Shown here in pieces: positions 53,271 to 64,000 of a stretch of 64,000 nt of DNA. The first letter of the stretch is position 1. Each line of letters opens with the position of its first letter. The stretch is from Chara braunii. Taxonomy: Eukaryota > Streptophyta > Charophyceae > Charales > Characeae. The translations under genes were made by a program, and so were the position numbers. The DNA lies in assembly GCA_003427395.1 (NCBI GenBank), contig BFEA01000203.1, positions 2,009,955 to 2,073,954 of the forward strand, read 5' to 3'. The notes under the pieces were generated by a model. That model saw only the letters and a program-made list of their open reading frames with translations. It ran no database searches and had not been told where the DNA came from.

Positions 53271-55017
53271 TGTCGAGCGCATCGGTCCCGCACGAGGACC
53301 CTCCCAGCCGCGTCACGCAGGATTTGACAGGACTTGTTGCGCCCGCTCCGGCCGAGTGCGCCAGCCGTACCTCTCGCAAGCCCCTACGACAGGACAAGGT
53401 CCCGCGAGGCACCGCTTACCTTCACCTGCGGGAGTTGTCACCATCCCTTAGATGGGCGTATCCCCGCCGAGCTATTGAACCACATGCGAAGGTTTTTCGT
53501 ATGCAATTGCAGAGGTGGCCCAACCGAGGGCATTTCTCGTTCGCTGTAGCATAGGGGTTATGCGCGGTCGAACGCCCGAAAATCGAACCCGCACGCGAAT
53601 CGACGCACTGGAGGGATGAAGTCTCAAACACGACCCGACGCTGGTCGACTAGGAAGCATCACACACACCACGTTACACCACAACATTTGCACACATGAAA
53701 ATAATACACAACAAATAACATAACATAACAACAACACCACAACACTCCTAGTCCCTTCAGCATCCGACCCATAACTTTCGGAGCTAGAATTTGGTTAGGC
53801 GTCGCGCATAATACTTAGCATAAAATCGCGCGGGCGTAGGGTCAACTCGTATCGACTCGCAATGCAAGCGTACGCAAGCGGTCGCAATGATGGCGTACCA
53901 TATAGTACCCATACTCGATCCTCATTAATCTCGAGGGTCACGTTCGACACTCAAGTGTCGGCTGACACTCGTTTTGAGGGGTTAATCTCTCGACGCTAGA
54001 CAACCGCTAGACGAGGTTGAAGACTACACCCTCTTCTGCACCCTGTGCAGAGGGGTTGAGTAGACAACTCCAAGCTGTCGTGGCGGCCAGAGATCGAGGG
54101 GTTCGACTTTGACGGTTGCCACGGGCTGCCACGTCCAACCATACTAATTATAAAAAGTAGACGCTGAAAAAATATCTTCATTTTCTCTCGAGGCAGAACT
54201 TAATCAATCACTTCGCACGGCCTCAATGAGTCGTGCGGGCACAAAAAACATGATACAAAACTATGAGAAGGGGGACGATCACTCTCACAATTACGATGTG
54301 GTTTCCTTCTAATATATATGTATATATATATATATATATCGTCACAAACAGAACTGCCCGGTAAACCGTAGGCAGAGAGAGAGAAGAGGACAACAAACGA
54401 GGGGATGTGACAAACTGTTTCGTCGGAGTTTCACCGACTCATCAGGAGGTTGAACCCTCAACAGTCTGCAGAATCCCCTCACTGATTACACTGTAAATGA
54501 TAATCTACCTTAACCAAAATCAAAGTAGACTATCACTCACCCACACCAGATATATATATATATATATATAATCATACGCAAAACCTAGTCTGGATCTTAG
54601 TTCACATAACATACCTGTAATCACATCAAAGATCCACATCAACAAAGCACACACTACACGGGGTCAACTTCAACCATTCTTTGCGCTCACACCCCTCGCT
54701 CTTTGTGCACTCTCAAAAATAAAATACTCAGCATCTTTATTAAATGACCATTCAATTAAAGTCGTGGTAAAAACACAACAAAACAAATCAAACCGCAGAG
54801 CTAAAGCCTTTAGGTTGAGTAGCAAGAGTGGATTAGAGTTGAGTCGGAAACCGACCTGTTATTTAAGGATAACAAAAGGTGATCCTTGTAGGATCAGCTT
54901 GAAGATAGTCAAGCCTTGAATCAATATGAATAAAGGTGACCTGCAATGCAGCACAGACCAGTACCCAAGCCATGCTTGAGTGATCAAGAAATAATCCTAC
55001 CTTCCTAACTAACCTCC

Positions 55018-55539
55018 AACAGAAAAAATTCCCACGAGAAATGAAAGTTGAAAAAATATTCCATAAAAAAAAAAATCCTTCATATTTATAAATTATCATT
55101 CCAATGTTCGTCCAATTCTAAAATTTTCAGTTTTATTTAATAAGTTCCCGTCTAAATATAAGTTTTCCCTTCTTACTACATTTATTTGTTCAAGATGGAA
55201 TGAAAGTCTGGACGAGTTTATGAAATGTTTTAATTAAAATTTCTTTCTACTACAACAAATATCTTCTTATTTGGATTGGATTAACCTATTCATAACTGAA
55301 AATCCTTACTTAGAATGATAATCCAATTAAAATATTTCATGAACTCATCCAGATTTTCATTCTATCTCTAGTATGCAGTCCAAATAAGAAGGGATACCCT
55401 ATTTTTGGAATGAAAGTTTGCATGTAAGATGAAAATTTTTAAAATTGGAATGACATTTTTTAAAATGGAATGAAAATTAAAAATTTAGATTGTAATTTTA
55501 TTATAAAATGATTATTTAATTTCAAAAAAAAATTTCGTT
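55018..55539. mobile_element. Foldback MITE-like element, copy B, inside the solo LTR
   Basis: It is a close copy of 13594-14112, starting AACAGAAAAAATTCCCAC and ending near CGTTG. The other LTRs have no insert at this point (compare 26330-26375 and 37260-37305), so it is a later, nested insertion. Confidence 0.8.
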
Positions 55540-56159
55540 GTCTTATGTTTATCTAAAAATGTAAGAAATTTCGGCAGCATATCCCCTAAATAGGATGGAT
55601 TGCCAAATTTCTCCTAGTTGAAAATAATCTAACTCTCTAAAATCTACAAAATTTCGGCAACGCTTTTTGTAGGAAAAATGTCGTTCCAGAATTTCTATGA
55701 GTCCAAAAATGACTACCTCTTTCAGATTTGTAGAAATTTCGACAGCGCTTCCCGTAGGAACAAAAGGCTGGCAAGATTTATACAAAGCTGAAAACAGAAA
55801 GACAAAGCAAGGCTATACTTAGGATTAACTTATGACACTTTCTTGATAGTTAGGATTGAAGATAAGTTTACACGATCCCCCTTTTAGAAGATGGTATCGT
55901 GAGTTATTGTCAACTCTGACTTCAAGTAAGGTCAGTCCTATCTTTATTCCAAGTTTTCCTTCCCATCATCCATCTCGGCTACCTATGGCTCCAACACTTG
56001 GCGAGCATCTAAAAAACAACTAACCTATCAAAAGGATGTCCCAGAGTGAGGACCCACAAGCATGTGTAAACAAACATCTCTCACAATCCCACATCAGTTT
56101 GACCCAAGTAGTTTGTTAGATCACTCAGTTCTTCTTCCCTTTTATGATCCCCTTTCCTA

Positions 56160-57425
56160 TGGCATAGGATCAGACAATGCCCTAACTTAAGGGTATGTGC
56201 AACCTGCCTAAGTAAACAAGTAAAAGTACACACAACTGGACTGCCATAACTTAAGGGTATGTCCAACACAGCATGAACTCTAGTCATAAAACATATGACC
56301 AGACCGCCCTAACTTAAGGGTACGTCTGGCTTCTGCTTAATTGACGACATGAAGCATAGAACTAGACTGCCCTAACTTAAGGGTATGTCTAGTCAGCCTT
56401 AAACGAAGTTTACGTAGGGCATAGGATTAGACTGCCCCAACTTAGGGGTGTGCCTAACCTGCCTAGAACAAGTACGAACGACGAATGATCAGACCACTCT
56501 AACTTAAGGGTACGTCCAACCTACATAACATTAACGACAAGAGCATATCACTAGGCCGCCCTAACTTAAGGGTACGCCTAACTAGCTTAAACAGGTTTAG
56601 GTACATAAGACAATATGACCAGGCCGCCCTAACTTAAGGGTACGCCTGATCTGCCCGAACAAAGTACAAACGACGTATGACCAAACCGCCCTAACTTAAG
56701 GGTACGCTTAGCCTCCGTAACGACAATATAAGAGAACAACCATTGATATACTTGCACAAACTTTATATTTTTTTCTCTTATTAGGCAGATGATGAGACCT
56801 ACCCAACTTAGGGAGACATCCTATCCTGCCTTGTGTTTAGAAGGAAAAATAAAAGAAGATTTATACTGACTTTCTAATCCTTCATATTATCACGAGCATA
56901 AGACTGAACCACCCTAACTTAAGGGTACGCTCAGCTTGTCCGGGTTACCTTCATTATATTCTTCACTTATCTCTCTTCTCATTTTGTTCTACCTGACTTA
57001 CTGACTGACTTTCCCAACTTAGGGTGCCCAGTCTGCCAGATAATATAAGTTCATATAATATATATAAAAATTATATACTTCTGGTTTAACCTTTGATTCA
57101 TGGCTTATGACTGAGCCGCCCTAACTTAAGGGTACGCTCAGCCTTATACCTGTGTCCCCCTCAGAAGAAAACATACACAGAACTCGGTCTACGCAACTTA
57201 GAATATTCCCAGCTCTGTTTTCGGCAACCCCAAAAGAAACATCAGGATTATGAGCCTTCCCAACTTAGGATGCACATCCTCTTGCTCAGAAACCCCTGAA
57301 AGAATAGCGACTGTTCCGTCCAACTTAGGATAGGCCCAGTCCTCAAAGATCATATAGTCATCCCAACAATCATAAATAAAACATAGCACTGAGCCCACAT
57401 CAACTTAGAGAAGCTCAGCCTTGGG
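56160..57425 (-). repeat. Array of about 17 covarying stem-loops (solo LTR copy 4)
   Basis: Read on the plus strand, units share GCCCTAACTTAAGGGTA. Paired flanks include TGGAC/GTCCA, CCAGAC/GTCTGG, ACTAGAC/GTCTAGT, TAGGC/GCCTA, CAGGC/GCCTG, GACT/AGTC, CTGAGC/GCTCAG (twice) and GACTG/CAGTC. Some of these pairings are different from the matching units in copies 2 and 3, yet still complementary, so pairing has been kept during divergence between copies as well as within the array. Confidence 0.85.
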
Positions 57426-58478
57426 TTGACCCTGTCAAACGCATGCGACACCCTTCATCCCACCTTCCCCCAATTCCTTTGTCTGAATTCTTTCGAAGGT
57501 TTATCTGAACTCTCATATATACTTGTTCATTTAACCTTTCCCAGAACATGTCCTGACATACATAGCAAAACAAAAAGTAGTGTCCTTCCATAGTTATATT
57601 CAGATACCCAAGGGATAATAGTTAGAGGAAGGGATCACACACATCAAACGACAGATATACCTGAAGTTCCCTGCCTCCATAACCCCGCCTGGGCTCCGAC
57701 AGAGCTCCCGCAATCGGTGGGCTAACCTCCCACAAGGTCTTGCTGCGGTCCTACGGGTTGCAATCCCGCCTGCCGCCTTCCTCTCAGAAATGGATTAGAC
57801 TTAGAGTAAGAAGGGCAGAAGGAGATGTCATCGAGTCTCTCAGATACAAGAGGGGTGCTCTCAGACTCGCAAGAGAGGGCCTTGTTGCCTTGACACTCCT
57901 GAGGGCCCCGCAATGGTGGCCAGGACGCAATAGCCTGGTCAATCTCTGAAGGCATACTGTTGAAGTCAACTTCTTGACGATCTTCCAAATTCGCAGCACT
58001 AGCCCCCCTTCACTCCATCTGATCACTCTGCCTCCCCTGGTGATACTACAGTCACGCGGATCCAATCAATTATACTCAAAACAGCGCACACTTCTCGTGT
58101 ACTTTTCAGAAGTATAAAGGTACCCAGCGAATTGTGCAGCGAAGTGCAGTGGAAGTAGCAAACGCCACAACATACAGCAGTTTACATAGTCGTGCCAACA
58201 ACGGTTCAATCAATCCGACACAACTCCAGCAGCTGCTGTAGTAGGGACGTAGTTAAAACGAACAGCGGAGCACATTGCAGCGAGGCATTCAGCAATGACA
58301 CGGTAGCCGCCACCTTCAACAGTCAACCTTGTTGATAGCCTGCAACACCTCTGTTCGCGAATTTAGACGGTCAATACTCAAGTAGCCCTGCCAGCGGACA
58401 GATCTATAACGATCCGTAGTCCGCACAATCTGGTCTGCTGCAGCTTTGCTCACCGAACTGGGCACCGCCACGGTCGAC

Positions 58479-58546
58479 TAGTAAGCCCCCAGGCCTACAG
58501 CCCACCTACCCGTAGTAAGCCCCCAGGCCTACAGCCCACCTACCCG
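58479..58546 (-). repeat. Exact 34-bp tandem duplication
   Basis: 58479-58512 and 58513-58546 are identical. No N is present, so it may be a real recent slippage event or a small assembly error. Confidence 0.9.
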
Positions 58547-61278
58547 TTCTTATCGCAAGTCGGTTGAAGCATACAACTGACGCAACGGCGATGGCCACCT
58601 CCTCCAATGCCACCGTGCGTTTCCCTCCTCCGCTCCGCTCTATCTCTCTCCCTGTTCGTCTCTCATTCTAACTTCGGCTGCTAACGCCTCTGGTTAAGCA
58701 CCCAGGTAAGGTTCGTTCTCAACTTTTGCAACCCACCTGCAAACAACCGTTAAATGCACGGGTCAACCCCGCCTGTCCGTATGCAAAAGTGAGGAGGAAT
58801 CTGTTGCCAGAATCCGGGCAGATGCATGCAAATCTTTCCCGTTTATGAGCTCTGCAGCCCGACACCGCAGTTCGGCTTCCTGCCTCTCCCGTATGGCTGC
58901 GCTCTGCTTGTCGGGTACACACTCCTACTTAGATATGTCCTTCCTACTCATTGTAGGCAACTACCCCCATTTATGACGGGCAGCCTGTCGGAACCTACAG
59001 CCGCCTCACTCCTGGGTGCAGTCTTCAGCGCCAAGCCCTGCCTAATCGTGATGACGAGCACAGTCCCAAAGGCGATACCGACAGTCAACCTGGTCATAAC
59101 AATGGCAACAATCCGCTCTATCACAGCTTCAACCATGTACACGGAGGATAGAGCGATGAGCAAAGCACCATCCAACACACCAGCCAACAGGTAAGCTTCT
59201 AACCCCGCGGTCGGCCCCACGCCAGTTCCACCGTTAGCATGAGCAAAATCGGAATGAATCAACCGACTAAACATGGTCGATACATGGCCAAGTTTTCCCC
59301 AGCTCGGCCCGTAGCTGAGCTACCGCTTCATCCTGCCCCGTCGGTTTCAAGATAGGTGCTTCCTTGCTCTGGACTCCCTCTCATTCTCTCGCCCCTCTTC
59401 TCATGCTGCCCCGTCCGATCGATGCCATGGTCAATGGTGAGTGAAGCCCCACTTTGAACGCAGCCTGATGCACTTCCTAGGATAAGCAAGAACTGGCCAG
59501 CAGGTAAGTCTCCACCCCTGGCCTCCCGTTAATTCCATTGATAGGACGAGCAAAGTCGATGAATCTTCCGCCCAAACATGGGTGGATACACCGCCGAGCT
59601 CCCCGAAGTTTGGCGCCGTAGCTCGAGGTTCGGCTCGTTCCTTATTGCCAATCCTGCTGCGCTCGACACCAGGTAAGTATCTCTCTCTTCGTCAGTGCCC
59701 CCGCTACCTTCGTCATCTTCCCTCGCCTCCTTTCTGATTCTGCCCGTCTTCACTCACACCCCGCGCATCCTCTAATCAAATAGCACAAAAACGAACTTGT
59801 AATCTTTCGTTTTGGCACTGTCAATGGATTCGCCTTAGCTCAAAACCTCGAATTCGGCTTTTAGTTTGCCGAAATCCGTTAGGACTCGAGGGCGCTATGC
59901 CTTTTCTGCCCCTGTCACCTTCTCTCTTTCCCACTGCCATCTCCGTCATTTTCTTCGAATGCACCTGGTGCCTTTCCCGTCCAGGTTCGTGCATCTTTTT
60001 GTCCCCCCCCTCTTCTTCACTTTTTCCTCCACTATACTTCATCTTTCGCCAATCCGTCTTCACCACCGTGCTCGCTATATCCAAGACCCCTATTTAGGAG
60101 CCTCCCTTGCCCGATTCCGCTAGGAATCGGACGAGATAATCCATTCCTGCTCCCGCCATATCAGTCATTGCCGTCCCTCCGCGCAACACTTTCTCCCACT
60201 AACTCTCATCCTACTAATCTGATTCCCAAACTAACCTCGCTATCACATTCGCCCCATCCCAAAACTCCTGCCTAACTCCTTTCTCCGTTCGATTTCATCA
60301 GAATCGAGTGGTGTTTTCGATCTTCTATTCCTCCCACCTCTTCCTCCGCCATAGCTCCGGCGCACCCCTTTCTTTACTAACTCCTAACCTCCCAACTTTC
60401 TCATCGAACTAACTCTACTACTGCGCTCGCCCGGGGTCAAAACCCCAGGATCGCCTCCCTTTCGATCCAAAATCACTCTCAATCGAAGTCGCTCCCACCT
60501 TCCCGCAGCGCCCGAGTTCGCCATCCGCTATCTTCACTCTCTTCGACACTTCCGCGCGGCCATTTTCCCCACTAACTTACATCCTACTAACTATCTTCAT
60601 GTTCTGACTTCCTTGATAGATTCGCTCGGGGCAAAAATGCCAGAATCGCCACTTGCCTCTCTTGATTCCACTAAGAATCAAGAGAGTTACGCCCCTCGAC
60701 CGCATCCTACTCACCACTCCGCCTGCGCCCGCCGTTCTGCTACCTTTCCTCCTTGCTTCCTCCATAGCCCCGGCCTCCCGCGCACGCTATTACTGTGCTG
60801 CCTGTCTCCCTTGCTCGTATGCACCTAGTGATGATCCCGCCCGGATTCAGTCATCCCTTCTTTTTCTTGCTTCTTTCCGCCCTCCTCTTCGTTCATGTAT
60901 CCGACGCCGAACTCTGTCCAGGTTCATCTACTTCCTACCTCACTCCGATCCCTCGTCACATCTGCACCTCGCTCTTCTTCCACTTCTAGCGCAACACTCA
61001 ACCACGATAGCCCCACAGCGCCCTGCACCTGGCCCGCTCCCTCAGTCTTGCTGCCTATCTCTTCAGCTGCCTATCTCCCTCGTCGTGTACACCCGATGCC
61101 GATGCGTGTCCACGTTCAGCCCCCGCTATACTCTAGTAGGCAGAGGTCTCGTTCACTAACAGTCGCTGTCTCGTCCTAGCCTCCTCATACACCTACTCCT
61201 GCGCTAACCGCTAGGCACCTCTAAAGAGAGAACGCTCTCTCCTGCTGGCCCCTGTGTCATCTTATAGCTTGCCAGACG

Positions 61279-61348
61279 GTCGAGCCCCTCCGTCTGGTCC
61301 GAACTCGGGTCTGTCTTTCAACAGTTCGTGGGTATACCAACTGAGCCA
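61279..61348 (-). promoter_or_regulatory. tRNA-like A box and B box in solo LTR copy 4
   Basis: The A box (complement of 61336-61348) is TGGCTCAGTTGGT, identical to copies 2 and 3; the B box (complement of 61279-61287) is GGCTCGACC. Confidence 0.55.
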
Positions 61349-62255
61349 GGCTCCGGCCGGTCCTGCTACTGGTACCGGACCACGCCCCATAACGGGACTT
61401 AATAAATAAATAAGACAAATAATAAATAAGAACAAATAAGAATTAAATACTTTTAGAAAATTTGGGAGAAAAACGGAATAGGGGAGGAGGCCGTTGGCAC
61501 TTGGTCCTCCGTCTCCCTCTCAGGCCCGTCATCAGACTCCCCAGCAAAAACAAAAGGAGATAGTCCCACAAAACCCTCAACCCCTCACTTCACTCCATAG
61601 CACTCCTAAACCACTCCACTGCCAGTTTCTAGCTTTGATCCCCAGATCTCGAAAGTCAATCCAAAGTCATAACCTATAGGGTTAGGCCCAAGCTTGAATT
61701 GATTATCCGCCTACCGGTATATGAACGGTAGCGGCAGCCAGCCTGGGCCAGTAGCAGCAGTCCTAAGGCCGCTGCCTGATCTCCCATCAAACCCACGGCC
61801 CTGTACGCACGCACATGCTGCCAGGGGCCGGATTTTGCTCGGCATGTCACGCTCGAAGCCCTCATAATGCCACGCGGAGGCCACCGCTCGCGTTCTATTT
61901 CGTTTCGCATGCTCCAACCAGCGCCCAAAAGTAACATTACCGCCTAATGACGTCTTCCGTACGAGCGCACATGCACCAGGGTCACCCCAACATAATGAAC
62001 AACCTTTCCTAGTTTTAATCAAAGCCAAAACTTTTGCCGGCGGAAACGCCGACCCTATAGCATCAAGAGAAAAAATCAACACGCGTGCCTCAAAACTGCG
62101 CGCCCACACACTCTCTGCTCCTAGTCAACCATTCAGTCAGTGTGAACAGAACACAACGGCGACTCGTGCAGTGTACTCAAATTTCGAACAAAACTTGTTT
62201 TCTGTCACTTGCAAAAACCAGGGCGGATACCCTTGTAAGGGTATTCGCGCCGACA

Positions 62256-62259
62256 ACGC
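62256..62259. repeat. Target-site duplication ACGC (right)
   Basis: Exact match to 53267-53270. Confidence 0.8.
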
Positions 62260-63905
62260 TATTGCAAAGCAGACTATCGCACAGCGGTCTCTCTCGGGGG
62301 AGGCACATAGTGAGCCGAGGTCTTGAGATTGTCACAGCAGATCAAATCCGGCAAGCTAAGGTGTGACATGACGAGATAGTCATGAGAGGCATGGACATCA
62401 TGCTAACCTAGAGTCAGAGGATGAGTGGATAAGGGCAGCCCGACGACGATAAGGAGGATGAGAAGAATGAGGAGGATGTAGAGGAGGACGATGACAGTGA
62501 TGGTGATGAGGACAATGACGATAGGGGTCATGTCGATGGCAATAGATCTAGGAGTCAGGCACATCTGAGCCTATCCACCCGTCACACTCAACATCTTCGT
62601 CCCTTCTAGATGGCATACTCCTTGAGAATGTGGGGTTGTCCACATCTAGGGCAGAGAGAAGTTTGGGTACGGATGTGGACTTCACAGCAGTTAAGGACAT
62701 GGCAAGACAGATAGTGCACACGCTTAGTGGTGTGGATTCTACGATCCTGTTGGAGGTGGAAGAAGGTGTGAGAGATAGAGGTAGGGAGTATAGACAACCG
62801 GTGGAGGATACTCACGGGAGGGTTGAGACAGAGACGGACCGCATGGATCGCCTTGATTCAGACGTAGTCCGCAAGATTGTTTGCGTTTCTCCATATACTC
62901 AGTTGTAACTGCATGCGTAGCATCTCAGCGTGCAAGAGAGCACGGCGAGGCGGTTATGTCAGAGGTCCTTGTCATAGTTGCAGGCGAGGCAGGTGTCAAG
63001 GAGAGGGCATCAGGATGGAAACAGGTTGTGGCAGATGAGGTCAAGCGTATGATAGAGCCTACGGTTGAGGAGTATGGCACCGGGGGTGGGGAGGACGACC
63101 GTGACAGCGAGGACAATTTAGAACGAGTCGCTCTTGGAGATGGCAGAGACGCGCCTACGGATGGACGAAACGGTGGAGGTAGTAGACCACCAGATGATGG
63201 ATAAGGGAGGACCGGGATGTGGTGGACCACCCGATGGTGGGCAGGGATGTACTTCAGGAAGAGCCATTGGTGGTGGAACACCCAATGGTGGGTAGGGGGT
63301 GCTGGTGGTGAAGCAAGAGGTGGCGGACCAGCCGATGGTGGACAGGACGTGCTTCTAGACGAGGGGGAGGTGGTGGAACACGCAATGGTGGACAGGGCAG
63401 TGCTTGGAGAGCGGGAGGACATGGGGGCGATGGCGGGGAGCGCGAGGGTCCCACACACAATCCTCCTCACGAGGACATTGAGTCTGTAGGTCATGTAGGT
63501 CGGCATACCTTTGCTTCGGAGAAGGGGTAGATCATGGACACATGTTTATGATGATACGTGCGGTTCCCATGGCATAGAGGAGGGGGAGATCTTAGATTAT
63601 GTTGCCACAGGAGGCAGAGCTGGTTCTTGCGGAATGGAGGAGGAGAGGTTGTTCAAACCCCGATCGGTGGACATGGGGACAACGAGGAGAGGGTGATTGC
63701 TGCACGACACCGGTGAATGCAGAGATGGACAACCCAGGGGTGCTAGACCGCGTACAATGGTGAACATGGAGGCCAATCTCAATCACGACAAGGTGGCAAC
63801 TGACCACACAAGACGGATTTCACCTACCGCGCAGAGGGAGCCCAACTGCCCTATATGGAGGCCAGAAAGACTGAGAAAGTTCCAGACGCCCGGACGGACT
63901 TTCTA
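62260..63905 (+). pseudogene. Decayed acidic and repeat-containing coding region (right part)
   Basis: After the insertion the frame continues to a stop at about 62324. At 62403-62540 one frame is strongly acidic (KEDEKNEEDVEEDDDSDGDE). At 62630-62905 an ORF reads VDFTAVKDMARQIVHTLSGV and then charged, helix-like residues. At 63150-63420 a minisatellite encodes variants of VVDHPMVGRDVL in shifting frames. At 63511-63905 short frames follow (HGIEEGEILDYVATGGRAGS). No known domain was recognised. The same-strand order with the hAT relic and the acidic stretch fit a transposon-derived gene, but this is an inference. Confidence 0.4.
63150..63420 (+). repeat. Coding-type minisatellite, GGTGGACCACCCGATGGTGG units
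   Basis: Five imperfect units, about 40-55 bases apart (near 63178, 63219, 63272, 63328 and 63372), share GTGGNNCACNCNATGGTGGNCAGG. In one frame per unit they encode E/D-V-V-D/E-H-P/A-M-V-G/D-R, so this was probably a protein repeat before frame decay. Confidence 0.7.
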
Positions 63906-64000
63906 GTCAAACCTTTGACCCAAAATAATGGTGTTTGAGCAGCTGACCAGATTCCTGTAGAGAGCTACGCAAGGGAATGGGAGACCGCATCGAGTGTAGT

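Larger units (their letters stand above)
53271..62255 (-). mobile_element. Giant solo LTR, copy 4 (9.0 kb, minus strand)
   Basis: On the minus strand it runs from TGTCGGCGCGAATACCC (ending at 62255) to CCGATGCGCTCGACA (53271-53285 complemented). Exact ACGC duplications flank it. It has all the parts of copies 2 and 3 in the same order and is complete: A/B boxes, palindromic modules, hairpin array, GCTGCCGAAATTT repeats and GC-rich end. Extra length comes from a 522-bp MITE-like insert at 55018-55539, TA microsatellites at 54311-54339 and 54550-54570, and longer modules at 58700-61100. With no internal domain or second LTR it is a solo LTR formed by recombination. Confidence 0.85.

Overview
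The window looks like repeat-rich nuclear DNA of a green-lineage plant, most likely a streptophyte alga (Chara is my guess, from memory of similar Gag proteins; not proven). Reasons: the retroelements carry an 18-nt primer-binding site complementary to the 3' end of plant tRNA-Asp(GUC); there is a plant-type mitochondrial insert with cox3, rps2 and a group II intron maturase fragment; there are hAT and Ty3-type relics, MITE-like foldbacks and many microsatellites. No intact host gene could be recognised. Almost everything is transposon-derived.

The dominant structure is one family of very large LTR units that begin TGTCG and end CGACA. (1) 3282-10687 is a solo LTR (7.4 kb) with a near-perfect 4-bp target duplication (acgt/acat), apparently nested in an older related repeat. 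(2) 20038-38750 is a full-length, non-autonomous element: 5' LTR 20038-27886 (7.8 kb), PBS 27889-27906, a non-coding 3.3-kb internal domain, 3' LTR 31223-38750 (7.5 kb), flanked by the 4-bp duplication CCGG. (3) 53271-62255 is a solo LTR on the minus strand (9.0 kb, including a 0.5-kb MITE-like insert), flanked by ACGC. (4) Truncated relatives lie at 41764-44935 (LTR end, PBS, gag with CCHC zinc knuckle, broken protease: a candidate autonomous partner), about 45840-46110, and about 46940-49640 (deleted LTR, PBS, internal domain).

Each large LTR carries an array of 10-20 short stem-loops. The apical core is nearly constant inside an array, but the outer stem differs from unit to unit and both arms change together, so pairing is kept. 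The solo LTR at 3282 uses a completely different apical core from the other three, in the same place in the LTR. This covarying hairpin array inside giant LTRs is the most unusual thing here. The LTRs also contain tRNA-like A/B boxes, a second series of palindromic modules, a short tandem repeat with core GCTGCCGAAATTT, and repeated antisense splice-donor-like motifs.

Layout of the rest: 1-316 GA microsatellite and purine-rich DNA; 317-3281 and 10688-about 11100, older repeat split by the first solo LTR; 11100-20033, low-information DNA with a minisatellite, a degenerate ORF, two foldback elements and unidentified minus-strand ORFs; 38755-41760, unidentified DNA with short tandem repeats; 50160-51560, a decayed hAT (DUF659) transposase; 51660-52450, CCCCG-rich DNA around a 544-N gap; 52547-53078, the rearranged mitochondrial insert; 62260-63905, a decayed acidic/repetitive coding region that the third solo LTR probably split. 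Two single-N positions (25331, 36286) are each flanked by exact 95-nt duplications and are assembly joins.
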